Shown: positions 12,601 to 25,469, numbered from the stretch's first letter. The stretch: DNA of 64,000 nt from Microdochium bolleyi (GCA_001566295.1 KQ964266.1:434001-498000); one strand, 5' to 3'. Made by a program: numbers and translations. Notes: generated by a model from the letters alone, not told the origin.

Positions 12601-14500
12601 GAATCATGACTGCTGGGCTGCGACATGGCTTGAACGCCTCGAACGCCCCCGATATATATCGCGGCCATCTCTAATAACTACCTCTATCGAGGCGCTGCGC
12701 CACCAGACAAGCCACAACTATCGAGAGGGACAGATACAACAGCGGCCACCGATGGCTGGACATCTCTAATGAAGCACGGACGCGCAGGATCTCAATGATC
12801 AGAGGCCAGAGCAGTGCCGCCCTCGTGACCATGCAACTGCTGCACATGAATGATTCGTGACCCCTGGCGAACGTCCTACAGCCAGTACACCAAATGGACA
12901 ATCACAGGGCGCGCGGACAGAAGCGCAGACAGGAGATCGGCTCCTCAGTGTAGTTCTACTTGGTTGCCACAAGTGCCATGGAATCACAGAATCACTGACA
13001 AAAAGCGCAGATGACGGACGCAACGTGGCCCGCACAGTTTCCCGGCTGTTAATCATCAAAACGCCTCCATCACTGAGCAAAGCTTCTTCGTCCTTATTGG
13101 CTTTGCGTGGTGGCGAGGGTGGCTCGCGTGGGCTCTGTAGTCTTTTGCAATATATCCGTGCACTGAGCGCCACGAAGCACAAGCCCGGCCGTCATCATCC
13201 GCCGGAAGCAGCATTCTGCAGCAACATCGGTGCGTGCGGGTTGCTCAGTAGTTGTGCTACCAGAGTCAGGTCGGTGCTCCTATCATTGGGGTTCAATAAT
13301 TCCTCTTGGAAAATATCATGCAGCATTTCATGCAAGCCGGGATAGATTACTGCTGTGTTGTGGCAGGTTTGGGCGCCGATGCACTCCTTGCATCACTTAC
13401 CCCCCATCTGGGCAAGTGATTGGGTGCAAACACGGCGGGAAACTTGCCGGAATCCCTGGGACTTTAGCAGGGCCCTTGTTCCGGGCACTTTCTTCGGTGC
13501 ATCTCATACTGTCAAAGATGCCAAAGAAACACGGCCCCGAGACACCCGTCTTGGCGCTGCACGTGGTGGCTTGTCCCGTCACGGGGAGAAATGCAAAGGC
13601 CACGGGGGGGCCTGCTTGGTTGGTGATGACGACATTACCTTGGGCAGTGCGTCCTTCTCCCTTCTTCCCAAGTTGTCCCCTGCGTTGCACCTGCATCACT
13701 GGCGTTTTGAGGCCGCCTGGTTTCGAATCTTGATTTTCCCGATAAGCTCCAGCATGGAGAACTAGGCATGGCGAATTCCTGATTGCGGTCCTTTGCCTGG
13801 AGAGAGAGGGGGCTGTGCATGCATGCTGATCATCAAGGCACGCCAACCAGCACTCATCATGATTCTGCAATGATGATGCTGGCTGAAGACTGTAGACTTG
13901 TCAGGCCATGGCCTTTTGACGCTTGTGCGTAGGCATGGGAAACCTTGAAATGCTGATCTTGTCCTTCAATGTCGTATCATTGAAATGGCATAATGAGTGA
14001 GCTAGCTGCCGTCTTCGAGGACGACGGGTATCAGCGGCGAAAGAGCTTCTCTTGCGCATGTCAATGTGAGGATCCCGTGACGACCTCGAAAGGGCACTTT
14101 GATTCAAGACTGGGACCTGGTGACCTTGGTTTCGTCCAAACACCATTGGACCACTCATTGGGGTATCTCCGGCATACAGGGCGACGGAGATCTCGGGGAG
14201 TGGAACGGGGCAGGCCCGCCCCCCACACATTGTCGTTGATGATTGCGGATGTTTAAAAACTACCAATGTGTACCTTATGAGACCTGCCCGACGTGATGGA
14301 CTACATGGCCCGCACATGAAATCTGGCTGCTGAGAATGATTTGAGGTGTTAGGAGCTACTGTCAGCACATGACAGTGACCACAGCTTTCTACTTTACGAG
14401 GTTGACAGCATCCTGAGCCCCCACCCCCCTCACTAGCCATCTCATCACTGAGGGAGACAAGAGAGGGGGGAGAGAGAAATATCACGCGACTCGAGAGCGC
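6606..14500. other. Gene-poor interval, left part
   Basis: No open frame here has recognisable domains, supported splice sites or convincing composition. The first 1.1 kb next to the zinc-cluster gene is very G+C-rich and opens long frames on both strands by composition alone. The rest is mixed intergenic sequence without long tandem repeats. The left end must hold the promoter and leader of the zinc-cluster gene. A near-palindrome is listed separately. Unannotated noncoding RNA or small, intron-rich genes cannot be excluded by eye. Confidence 0.5.
7002..7017. repeat. 16-bp near-palindrome centred on GGTACC
   Basis: CTGAGGGTACCTTCAG matches its own reverse complement except at one symmetric pair of positions. 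It lies about 400 bp upstream of the zinc-cluster start. It may be a regulatory dyad or one of the short palindromes scattered in ascomycete intergenic DNA. Confidence 0.4.
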
Positions 14501-17500
14501 GCATTTGGCCAAAGATTGCACCACGTGATATACACCACTTCAGTATGATAAGTTGTCTCTCTCCAGCCGTCTGTGTACGGGGCTCGGCTGCGTTGTCACA
14601 TGCCCCTCTTCCAAGGCTCTTGTTGTAGTCCCACGGTGGTTGTCCACGTCCACCTCACCCCGAGCCGAGTCAGTCATCTCGTTCCCTTGGTCTCCCTGCT
14701 GAAACAAAGCACAAAAACCCCTGCATCAGAGGACCTTGCGTGGGTGTTTGCCCCAGTCCCCGAGCCCCACAGAGGTACCGATAGGTGATGCCTTGCCTGC
14801 CTACCCCCGCACTCTGTATTGGCACATGTCAAAAGAGCTCTACTCCTTCTGGGGGAAACCCTCCTCCTTCCAACAAACAGGCTTGCGTGCACTGTGATCA
14901 AGATCAAGGAGCGCGACACAGGGTCTACGCAGCACACGCTCGTCGCGTCCACCTGGCCCCATCGCGATCTGGCAAGTCTTTGTGGTCCGCTGATCCGTGA
15001 ACCAAGGAATGCTGCATCGCTCGTGTTCCAAGGCAGAGACAGCCCCATCCGTCCTGCCGCCAACACCTCCCAGGCCGGCTGTGATGTGATGTGATGTGAT
15101 GTGATATGATGTGATGAGATGTGTAGCATGCGAATGCTTCGTGCGTCTTCTTGTTTCCAGCATGCGCATGAGAGGTCTGCCTGGGGAGAGGCTGTCGTCG
15201 AGTCATTCTGATGCATGGGCGGGCTTTACGGATCCATGATAAGATCATCGGCGGCTTGTCATTGTCGATATTCTTCGGGTGTGATCCAGCAACGCAGTGC
15301 CTTCGGATACGAAAATTACAAGCTGCCACTCCCAGTATCCGGGGAGATGCTATAGTCCAGGCGGCTGTTTGTCAGAGAAAGCCACGCTGACAGTCTGTAT
15401 CACACGCAACCTTGCCTACTTCTGCACCAGTCGTGGGGAAGGGCGGCTGTCAAAAGTGCGGGGTGTCTCTTCCGCCAGGGTGCCTGCCCGTGGCCGCCGG
15501 GCGGGTACGTTGAGCATCAACCCCTGCACGGTTCCTTGGCCCGGCGTCTCTTGCGACAACCACACTTCGGAGCTGCAGCGAGCCGCCCTGGGTATGCCGA
15601 GAGATGTCGAGCCGGTGGCCCGAGGCGGGTTTGCTGGCTTGTCTACTGGAGTAATGGTATGTCCGCTGGGCGAGACATGCCGAAGAAAGCCAGCTACGTC
15701 AAGCGCCCGCCGATCGTCCATGTAAGCCCATCGTTCCTCTCCTACCCTGGACCTTTGAGGAGGGGTCCACGATCCCGAGGTGTTGTCGAGCTTGCCTATT
15801 GCTTTTGTCGCACAGAACAGCCCGTGTTATCGATCGAGTCGCACTCACTGGACCATGCATGACAGATCACGACGATCAGCCCGGGGTTGGAAGGTCCGTT
15901 GCTAGGCTTGCCGGAGCGGGCAGCTGCCAAGCCCGGGCCTGTTCGCCGTCGGGACAAAAAAAAAGAATGGCTGTTTCCCTTTAGACCGAGACAACCCCTC
16001 GAGGCCCCTCCGCGGGAGATCACCGAGCGATCGGCAGACCTGCACGCTCACTTGCATCGGGCCGGGGTCTTTTTCCTTCTGTCGGCATTGGTTCCAAGCA
16101 GCGGCAATGATTCGCGGGCTATCTTGACACACGAAGAAAAGACCGATAAGATGCAGCGCAGGTTCAGGTTAATGGTTCCAAGGTGCAGCAAACTGTTGCG
16201 CGTGGCAGACAACAAGTTGAAGTGCAAGGTTTCGGCCTTGGCAGGCGACCGACTTTGACATTGACGTCCTCGCTCGCTGAGTGGCTGGCTGGGCTGGCTG
16301 GATATATATGTCCGCGGAGGGGGAGAGGAGGCTGAGAGACTCTGTGCTCATCTGCCTGCTGTAGAGCTGGATGCAAGTAAGCAACAGCCGCACGCGGCGG
16401 TGGCGCTGGATTGCACCGTGACCGTGCTCGCGAAGCACATGTTTAGGCCGCACTTGCACCAGATGGCCAGAGGCGAAATGAAGACCCTCGACCCGAACAA
16501 GGAGAGCTGCTCGCGCGCCGGCCGTGACTGTTACCAGTGCCGAACAGAAAGCTGGCATGCGCCGCAGTTCCCACGAATGGCGGCAAAGATCTCGGCACCA
16601 CCCCCTCCATCGCGGTGCCGCCCGGCGGCCGGCCATGCTTGCCGGATCCCTCCTGAGGGGTCCAGCGGGGAAGGATATGCTGGGCCAGCAAAGGCCACGA
16701 GGGAAACAGCGAGCGAACCGCGCAGAACGATTGGGGCCGGCGCGGGGTCCATCCTCAACAATAGCCCGGACCGTTGGCCGGCGCGGCTTTTTTACGTGAG
16801 CTGTTGATGGGGAGGAGGGAAAAAACCGCGTTGTTTTGTTGTAGAATCACACTTTGAGGGTGTGCAGCACGCGAATCACAGCCGGCCGATCGGGTGCACC
16901 AGGGAACACAAGGCCCGGCCTGTTCCACAACGGTTGCTTCTGCGACGAAGGATTGGCTGGGCCGGCGGACGCAGGCTCGAGGTTGGCACGTAAGAAGCAA
17001 TAGAGTCTTTCCTGATTTGGCGGATGGCCGATGACCTCCGGCCGATGAGGCACCGACGGGAGGTGTTGACATTCGGACACACGAAAGGCATCAGATGGAG
17101 TGGTCTACTTCAATGTTTGCTTGGTGCAAGATGCACAGCCGAAAGCCAAAGAGTTGACAGGCGGCGGAACAAGACTGGGTGGTGACTGAAGGTTCACTTC
17201 GACATCGAACGAGTCACCACGGCTCAGTCACGAGACCAGCAAAGCCAAAGGATCAAGCGCATGCCATGCAGCTGCTCGGGCGAAGAGGCGACAGAGTTGA
17301 AGCCGCACAAAGTGTCACATTACTGCAAAACTAGGGCTCTCTCACAACGCGGAGCGTCGACTGCATCGCGTAAGCGGCCTGTCACGCCCCACGGATCTTG
17401 ACGTGACGCATCGTGGCTGGCAAGCTGTCAGCTGCCACCACTGGCCTGTATAAGGTTTTGTGTCGTGCTGCACAGGATCGCGATGCAGCGCGTGCCCCAC

Positions 17501-20296
17501 GCTCAACTGGCAGAGAGCCAGGCTGCGTATATCTCGAGTTTGCACTAGGGTGTCACAATGTTGCAGTTGCAATCAGCTCACCTAATCGCAAGACCGTCAG
17601 CCTGACCGCAGCATGAGAAATGCCCTTCTCGTCCTTGGCTGTGTGGCTTTGCAGCTCCCGCATAAGGCACGACGACGTAAGCGACCAGCTTAGGACGTGC
17701 TTGGATGCTGCTCCCCGTGCCAGAAGGGGCGAAATGGCATCATCGTCATGGATGCTGACACCCGTGGCGGACAGGGCGGAGCACGAGAGGAGTGGAAAAA
17801 AGCGGTTCTGCAGCACGGGGAAACCAGGGTGTCGATCTGTGGGCATCGCGGCTCTTTGTGCTGGGCTCCGCGCGAAACCACGGCCGAGAAAGAAGTGGAA
17901 GAAGTGGAAGGAGCAGCCCCAACTGTGGGGGTTCAGGGTCTGTGTTCTCGTCATGCAGCAGCCAAGTACTCCCAATGGTTCGCATGAGCAACGGGCCGAC
18001 ATAGCATCCTTCGGCTACCTACGATATGACATGATGTTCGCGCCAGCTCAAGCACACGATTTCCGCCTGGAAAATCGTCTCCTGTCGCACCCGACGTCCA
18101 TAGTCGAGCAGTTTGATGCACTGCCGGATTGGCGATAGCTGCTCGTCTCCTCGACCGTTACGCAGACGGAACGCCTCGCCTCTCGCCTCGTCGTCACTCA
18201 AGAGGACCCTGATCCCCAAGGGTTGCGGCAAGGCGTCAGCCCCCCAGCTAGCGATTGCCAGACTGCGGCCGCGGTACATACGCAAATGAGCCTGACGATT
18301 CGCGCCACAAGCTCAGGGTGAGTGGAAGCCTTCCAACCCCAGGAAAGGAGGCCCGGCAAGCGACTCGCGGCACGATTCGTGTCGTCTGCATGCTGCTCGT
18401 CGCGACTCAAAACGGAGGCCGGCCTCGGTCTGAGGAGCGGCCGTTACGAGTCACAGATCGGCTTGTGCTCTGAAAATCCATGCCCAGGTTTGAGTCATGC
18501 AGAGGTGTGTGTGCGACATTTGTAGGCACGTATGTACAAGCAGCAGCAACAGCATCGAACATGTACCCGTTTCGGCCAAGCTTCGATGGTGGTGTTCTAG
18601 ATGCTCTTGGGGCCATGTTGCTATTCTCGTGTCTCAACACCAACCACGCTGTGGTGCGTCGGTTGCAACATCGACGATGGCATGTTCGTTCTCAGGTGAG
18701 AATAGCACCTGAGGAATGGACTTGATTAATCCCATATCAGGATCGCCCTCATCCGAGGCGAAACACGGCTTGCGCCCGCGGACGGTGCACAGGCGCAGAG
18801 CCCACTCTTATGGTGAGGGTGGCTGGCTTGGCTGCACGACTGATCGCCTCCGGCTCCACGCGGCGGCGGCGTCAAGGCCAGCAACCGTGGAGCGACGACG
18901 GCCGTGGCCCTTGCGGTTGAAACACCTATCCTCTGGGGAAACCCGGGGAGTTGCGTGTGCTCAGTGAAGTGCGCATGCATGCGCCCGTCCCAACAAGCGC
19001 TGTGGGAGACGGGAGGAATGAGCGCAGATGAGATGAGGACCAACAAGTGACAGCCCGACACATGGCCAGGCGCGCACCGCAATTTGGCAATCTCGCAGCC
19101 TTGTCTCTGTTGCACGGCGGCCCCTCGGCTGTCCAGTCTAGACCCAGCACGCGGCCGGCCTGGGCTGGCGGGCAGGGACACGCCGAAACCTTGCGGCTTC
19201 TGTGCACTTCTGGCTGGGCCACGAGGCTATCGTCGCAAGGTTCGCCTTGGCCCTTTCCAGAGCCTTCCCGGGGCAGCTGCGGATTTGGCAGTCTGGTGCG
19301 ATGGCTGGACGCGGCCTCAGGCCGGAGGAGGAAGAGTGCCCTGAATAGCTGAAAGCTGACTCTGTCTAGAGCGGCAGTGGGTGGGCTCTCTGGGTGGGCC
19401 TGGGCCCGCTGGTTTCGGACACCCCACAGCGCAGGTGATTCCAGGCTCCCAGGCCTCCAGGCCTGCCCGGGCTGCCCAGCCTCCGCCCCGGCCAACCGGG
19501 CAACCGCTGGTGACTTAAGGGCCTTGCGAGCCGCCTTCTGCTGCGCCGGCCGCCTCCCCCTTCCTGCTACTCCGTACTCCGTAATATCGACCATCAGCAC
19601 CAGACTTGGTCATCATCTAACCTGTCGACTGGGACAAGAAGACCATAGCAGCATAGCATCGCCCAGCACCAGGACACCACCACCGCCCGGCATCACCAGA
19701 CCCGGACCGTCGTAGAGTGAGTCAGGCTCTACGCACACGACTGCAACCACCCGCGCATCTCTGGGCGTCAGCCACCTTGCAGCAACAACGCATCAGGCGC
19801 CGCGCCCGTCAGGCAGCACCACCACCACGCCCTGCCTTGCCCTGGCAGCCTCCACCACCGCACAGCACACATTCCCGATCGGCATTCCTCGGGACGTACA
19901 AAGAGGCTCACGCGTCCGTCGCCCGTCAGCCTCCCACACCTCCATCCTCAAGGTTCTTCTAGCCTGCCGAGCTAGCTGACTCTGCCTGCACACCATCCCG
20001 CCGGTCTCGCGCCCCTGCCCCTATACCGCGCCTCCATCAACAAACAATAACAACCACGCCCTCCGCCGCCTGTCCCCGGCGAGAGACTCTCAACCATCCC
20101 TCTTCATGACATGACGCACACCAGTCCCAACATCACCGACGATTCCAGGCTATCACGAACCCGCGCCGGATCGCAGCACAGCTACCATAAGCACTCGCCG
20201 CACTCCCAGCCTCGCTCACCACTGCGGACGTCGCCCAAGGCCACCCACAAAACTGCCCACCACAACAACCAAGCACACAAGTCTTCGCCCCTCATC
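14501..20296. other. Gene-poor interval, right part, leading to the small-protein gene
   Basis: No supportable protein gene. It holds a GTGAT pentamer array, several TATA-like AT stretches (for example 16304-16310) and, from about 19560 to 20296, a C/A-rich stretch with few G residues that looks like the promoter and long leader of the small gene starting at 20297. The sequence TACTCCGTACTCCGTA at 19568-19583 is a direct repeat of a short motif that recurs in the window. Confidence 0.5.
15081..15120. repeat. GTGAT pentanucleotide microsatellite
   Basis: Eight consecutive GTGAT-type units, the later ones degenerate (GATAT and GAGAT variants). It lies in intergenic DNA and is probably variable in copy number between strains. 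Confidence 0.85.
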
Positions 20297-20682
20297 ATGG
20301 TGACGACATCAACCCAGACGCATCGCGCCGACGATGATGCTTACTCCTACTTCTCTCTCGACGAGAATGCCCAGCTCTCTCAAAGTTACGGCTGGATGCA
20401 GCCGATAGAGATCGATGACGAGGATCTCATGTTCGGCGGCAAGAGCCTTAGCGCTTGGTATGAGGAGGAGAGGCAGACACCAGCTGTGCCTGTCGAGGAA
20501 GAGAGACGCGGACGTCAGAGGGTAAGTTCGACGCTGTGGGAGGGATGTTTTGCCGTGAGCAGCATACTAACATGTCCCAGGTCCGCTCCCACCACTCATC
20601 GTCGCACCACCACCATCACCACGCCAAGTCGAAGAAGAAGACTTCTTCGTCTTCGAGCAGCGACGACCAGAAGCACTGCTAA
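20297..20682 (+). CDS. Small acidic protein with His- and Ser-rich tail, function unknown
   Basis: Two exons, 20297-20521 and 20581-20682, give 108 residues. The 59-bp intron has a GTAAGT donor, the branch sequence CATACTAAC and a CCCAG acceptor. The joined frame ends at TAA 20680-20682. The N-terminal two-thirds is acidic and aromatic, including YSYFSLDENAQLSQSYGWMQ, IEIDDEDLMFGG and LSAWYEEE. The tail is basic and low-complexity: six consecutive His, then KSKKK, then a Ser run and an acidic end. No signal peptide or membrane segment is seen. An in-frame ATG at 20111 would add 62 low-complexity residues; I prefer 20297 because the upstream part looks like leader sequence. I recognise no family. 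The non-random exon 1 and clean intron support a real gene. Confidence 0.6.
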
Positions 20683-21788
20683 ATCACCAAGCAGATCGAG
20701 ATTGCGGCAAACCTTCTTAGACGATACAGCAGTCACTTGTCGACATCTTTTCACCATATTTGTTGGATACCCACCACCCATCTGCATTTTCTCTCATCGC
20801 ATCTCGTGCTCATCGAACGCACGTATACCTCATCATCACATAGATCATGCACACTCGACTGCATTTCTTCACGGCTCGGGATACCTGCACAACTAGAGAT
20901 TGGGACTTTGCATCCTATCATGAGATCACTCTACGGAGCTGATACACGGCATCTTTGTTTTACTGCTCGGCACGCACAGCACGAGCTCCTATACCCAGAA
21001 CCAGATGGTTCCACCACCACACCTTGCAGCTGTCCAAGACAGCTGGCACTATCTTGACAGCGCACATGATTGTTATTGGCAGAAGGCGGAAGAGGGAGAC
21101 TGAATTGAAGTCTTGGGATTTCTTACAAGGTCGGGTTGGGCGAACACCCCTCTCGTTTATGTTCTTGTGGGAGATCATCTCGACGTGGAGGATTCGCGGG
21201 CGAGATCGGACTGTGTTCTACAGACCACTCGAACCGTTCTATGTTGCAGCTATAGGCCAAGGCCACACTCGGCGAAGGCTCCTTCATTCGGAGCGCTTCG
21301 TACGCTTGAAAGCGAGCTCTCGTACTGTCACACACGACGAGTCACGCTATCAGGACAGCACTAACCATGCTGAAATATACACTGCACATTTGACAACAAT
21401 TGAAAAAGGCCCTCTGCCATGCAACGTGACTCGCTGTTAATTCGTATACTGCCAGCAACGGCTTATATCCTTAGCGAGAAGGCACGGCTGAACTCCTGAC
21501 CGCCCGAACTGTTGTTAACGAAGGGGGAGAGAAGGTCGATCACCCAGGCTCCCACAAGACTCTTTCTCTGCATCCTGTGGTTTCATGTCTCACACCTGCA
21601 GCATCTCCGCTGTCAGGATGGAGACAAGAGCTGCCCTTCTGGCTAGTCTCTGGGGCATCTGGGATCCCAAGGTCTCTTTATCTACCCAGCACCGGCACAG
21701 TAGATGGCGGTCAATAGCCACCTTTTGAGCATAGTTATACTGCGCCTGTAGGTGGCCTTGCTAAATGCGCTTCCTACCCATCCTGGTA

Positions 21789-21810
21789 GTGTGTGTGTGT
21801 ATGTGTGTAT
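21789..21810. repeat. GT dinucleotide microsatellite
   Basis: A GT run interrupted by single A residues, in noncoding DNA. Confidence 0.85.
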
Positions 21811-21982
21811 GGACGGGAGGGTGGTGCGCGAGCGAGTGAAGCAGAATTCCCGCTTGCTCGGCATATCACTGCTGTCGTTGTTCTCGTATTGCAGGAGGAT
21901 TTACCACCTTTCCAAAAGAGACAGGAGAACCTCCGGATTTGAGGGGAGGAAAGATGCCTGCCTACCTGCCTCCAACCCCGGG

Positions 21983-22007
21983 CTCTCTCTCTCTCTCTCT
22001 CTCTCTC
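21983..22007. repeat. CT dinucleotide microsatellite
   Basis: A perfect (CT) run of about 12 units in noncoding DNA. Confidence 0.9.
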
Positions 22008-22233
22008 CATCTCCCTTTCATCACCGGCAGCGCATGGGACTCGAACTGGTTGCTTGAAGCTCGCGGTCGGATTTCGAGTCTGCGTCGCCGGGTTTCGCTG
22101 TTGTGTTGGAATGTGTATGTGTATTTTCGATTGGACAAATGCGTATATACACACCTCTATGTCTTCTATTATGCCCACTTCTTTTTTTGTGTGCTCTAAG
22201 TGCCACAGGTTTACTTCTTTCTTTTGGACTGTA

Positions 22234-22262
22234 TCCTCCTCCTCCTCCTCCTCCTCCTCCTC
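22234..22262. repeat. TCC trinucleotide microsatellite
   Basis: Nearly ten TCC units ending 8 bp before the glycosyltransferase stop codon, so probably in its 3' UTR (GGA repeats in the mRNA). Confidence 0.9.
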
Positions 22263-22269
22263 CGCGACG

Positions 22270-23971
22270 TCAAGAGTACTCGATCTTCTCGACGGTCCAC
22301 TGGTCGTCGAATTGCAGCCCGCCGTCGGCGATCAGGTCGCAGTCCCCCTTGGCCCACTTCCGGCCGTATATGGCCTTGCCCGTGTCGGTGAGCATCTCGA
22401 TGCCCTGCGCGAGGCCGGCGGCCGGGTAGTAGAATGGCTCGTTCTGGCCGCTTTACGTTCGGAAAATGGGGTATGCGTTAGTGAGTAGGCCAGGTTGGGC
22501 GTCGGAGGGGACTGGTAAAACGGGGGAGGGGGGATTATTGGGATGAGATGACAACCAAGTCGAGCCTTGGAGCTTGGAAAAAGGGGGGGGGTGGTTTCGT
22601 TCGAAAAGCAGTTAATAAGGCTTACCCGTGCTGGCCCATCTGCCATGTGTTCCTTCCCCTGTTGCCGTGCTTGTAGTGGAACATGTTGTTCGCGACGTCG
22701 CGCAGCCGGTGCCAGTATGCTACCGGGTCCGACATGTCGACTTCTTCCCCGTCTCTCTCGGCCAACTCCCTCTTCTTCGTCTTCTCCTTTTTCTCCTCCT
22801 CCGGCGGCGGCGGATTCGGGTCCGTGAACGCCGGCACGATCTTGGGATCGCGGTACAGCGCACCGAGGTCGTCCAGCGTGGTCGAGACGTCGGTGATGAT
22901 GCCGATGTCGACGTCCTTGCTGGTCCAGCCCTTCATCAGGAAGCGCGTGTACAGGTCGCAGTCGGTGATGTAGTACGGGATCAGCGTGTCCCAGCCGCCC
23001 ACATCCTCGAGCGCGCGCGGGTTCATCAGGGACAGCGCGTCATAGGCGAAGAACCGCATCGACCATTTCCCTTCGTGCTCGAGCTCTTTCCTGTTGGCGC
23101 GGCGGGCATGGAGGTGCTCCTCTTCGTCGTCGTCGTCGTCGTCGTCGCTGTTGTTGGTTGTTGTTCTTGGTGAAGATTTGGAGGAGAGTGCCCTCCACTC
23201 CCGCTCCGCGACCATCGTCCGGTTCAGCTCCTCCACGGCGAGCTTGTATATGCTCTTGTACCCCTTCTCCCCGGCCCGCGGTACCCCTTGCTTCTCGATG
23301 CCCCCCTCGGGGCTGAGCACCAGCGCGTCCATGTGGCTCCAGAAGTAGTACGGCCAGTCGTTCGCGTACGTCAGGCTCAGGTAAAAGTTCTGCAGCTGCG
23401 CAAAGGTCATGAGCACGGGCGTCTGGATCACGTTGACCCCGAGGGCCGCCAGCGTCGTGTGGTTCAGGTAGAACGGGTTCTGCAGCGTCAGCTGGCCACG
23501 CGCGTTGGCCTGCTGGGTGCCCGTGTTCTCGACGACGTGGATCTGCTCCGGGGGCCAGCCCGCCGTGATGTACGAGACCACGGTCTGCAGGAGCATCGGC
23601 CAGGACCGGGTGAAGCCGATCAGCAAGGGAGGCGGCTTGGTGAGGACGTCCCTGTCATACTGCTTCCACAGGTCCGGCTCGGGCGTGTTGTAGCTGGGGA
23701 TCGGCGGGGTCTTGCCGGTCTCGAGCAGTGAGGGAAACGGGTCCCGGATGGGCGGTGCGAGGTAGGCTGGTGGTGTCTTGTAGACGGGGTGGCCTTTCTT
23801 CTTCTTGCTGTCGTCGTGTTGCTGTGCTTCTTCTTTGCTCCCACCGCGGACGAGGTCAGAGACCGTGGAGATGGCGTCGCTGTGCCGGAGGAACATGCCC
23901 AGTACGGCGACATGAACGAAGATAATGGCCGCGATGGCGAGCTGCCGGAACCGGGGCATGGCGAAGAGCAT
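22270..23971 (-). CDS. Type II membrane glycosyltransferase-like protein (GT-A fold suspected)
   Basis: Two exons, 23971-22626 and 22450-22270, give 508 residues. A single hydrophobic segment at about residues 11-27, after a short basic N-terminus, suggests a signal anchor with the catalytic part in the Golgi or ER lumen. The core has features expected of nucleotide-sugar transferases: PPLLIGFTRSWPMLLQTVVS as a first strand-helix pair, YYFWSHMDALVL as a possible metal-site region, and PYYITDCDLYTRFLMKGW as a typical later acidic motif. An Asp run of about seven residues near residue 277 is encoded by a GTC repeat. The intron is 175 bp, long for this window, with a pyrimidine-rich middle, a CACTAAC branch site and a TAAAG acceptor. 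The second exon adds GQNEPFYYPAAG and the conserved-looking end. The exact family and substrate are not recognised. Confidence 0.78.
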
Positions 23972-24343
23972 CTCTCACAGGCACAGGTCGAGAGACCGTG
24001 ACTTCTGCTCGGCCAGGACGTACGGCGGACGCTATGCAGGACTGCTGCTAGTTCCTAACAACTGGGCTATGACGACAGGAGGGAAAGTACAAGAGGGAGG
24101 GAAAGAGAGAGAGAGACCAGAGAAGACAATCCACAACCGGCCCCGGACACGCGAAAGAGCTTTGGCACTCGCGACATCTGCACTTTACTATGTGCTCGCC
24201 GGGCTGCGCCTCCGTTATCTCTTTTCTCTGCGGGAACGCATTGCAATGATTCCTCATTTGGCAACCGCCAGCCAATGGGCACTGCGGAGCGGGACTATTA
24301 CCGCAGAGGAGGGGGGTGAGTCCAGGGAACGTCCAATGTGTCC

Positions 24344-24363
24344 CTACCTACCTAGGTGGGTAG
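24344..24363. repeat. 20-bp near-palindrome centred on CCTAGG
   Basis: CTACCTACCTAGGTGGGTAG is self-complementary apart from one symmetric mismatch pair. It lies about 370 bp upstream of the glycosyltransferase start, so it could be a regulatory dyad or a scattered palindrome. Confidence 0.45.
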
Positions 24364-24910
24364 TTGTTCCTAGACGGGCACTACGTAGGCATCTCGTCAC
24401 TATGTAGATGGCTGGTTGGGTGTCTCAGGGAAGGCCGTACAGTAATATCATGTCGTTTCCACCCCCGGAGAAGAGACTCCAGGGGCCAAGGATTCCCATG
24501 TCTCGCCCGAATGGCATTCTCGGGCGGCCTCCACTTGGGCCGAACGAGTATTCTCGGCATCATTCACCTCTTGCAGTCGTTCGCGGGAACTTGGTCTGAA
24601 CTTGGAACTCGTCAAGCTGGTCACTGTTGCGTACTCACGTATATCCAACCTTGTGAGACACCTGGCCTGCAGCGTCAGAACCTTCAAGTCCACGACAGAC
24701 AAGCACTGCACACCCGAGCAACAAGGTCCCACATCCAGCCCTAGCATACCAAGCCCGCCCACCACCCAAAACAGGTTTATTGCCAGAGCGGGCGATGACC
24801 CGAGAGCCCGCAATTACCGGTTCGGACGGCCGCGGGCAGTCCACTGCGGCTCTGCCAGGACGTCAACGGCGGCGGGACGTCGTCTGATTGGGCGGCGCGG
24901 TGCCTGTCTG

Positions 24911-24982
24911 GGTGCTCCGCCACGGCCGCCGCAGGAGGTGCTCCGTCACGGCTGCCTAGGGCGCTCCGAAGCGGCTGCCTAG
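24911..24982. repeat. Degenerate tandem repeat with 23-bp core unit
   Basis: Units at 24937-24959 and 24960-24982 share the frame GG(T/C)GCTCCG followed by CGGCTGCCTAG. A longer, more diverged unit begins at 24911. Noncoding. Confidence 0.6.
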
Positions 24983-25469
24983 CGTCCGCCATCAATCGTG
25001 ATGGGATTATGTGGATTGATGAGGGAATAGGAGCATGGGTCCTCGTCTCTGAGGTATCCAAGATCCATCCGAGCTTCGTATCCTTAGATGATGGGAAAAT
25101 TCTCGGCTGGTACTCGACTTTCCGATTCGTTTCGCGCCGAGGCACAAACGTATGGTTTCTTTCCAGAGAGACTGCCAACTTGAGAGTCCAGCGACATGAC
25201 CAGCAATTGATTGAACAGCATTACAAGGCAAGGTTTCTTGTACCAATGAGAAATCCGCTTTTTCTAGGTTTTTTCCTTCTTTTTCTCCTTTGGTTATACG
25301 ATGACGACATCTCGTTGGCTTCTCCATCTTTCCTGTCCCGAAGATAAGACCCATTGTTGGGGGCCACAGTATGCAGCCCCCCTCTGCTCTCGGCAATCGC
25401 AGCATCGTGGGATGTTGTCGCACGAATCGCTCGATCTGGGCGAGTATTCCGTGCCTGCCAGGCTCAGCC

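Larger units (their letters stand above)
20683..22269. other. Convergent intergenic region between the small-protein and glycosyltransferase genes
   Basis: Both neighbours end here, so it should hold two 3' UTRs. I see no gene. It carries three microsatellites, listed separately, close to the glycosyltransferase stop. Confidence 0.6.
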
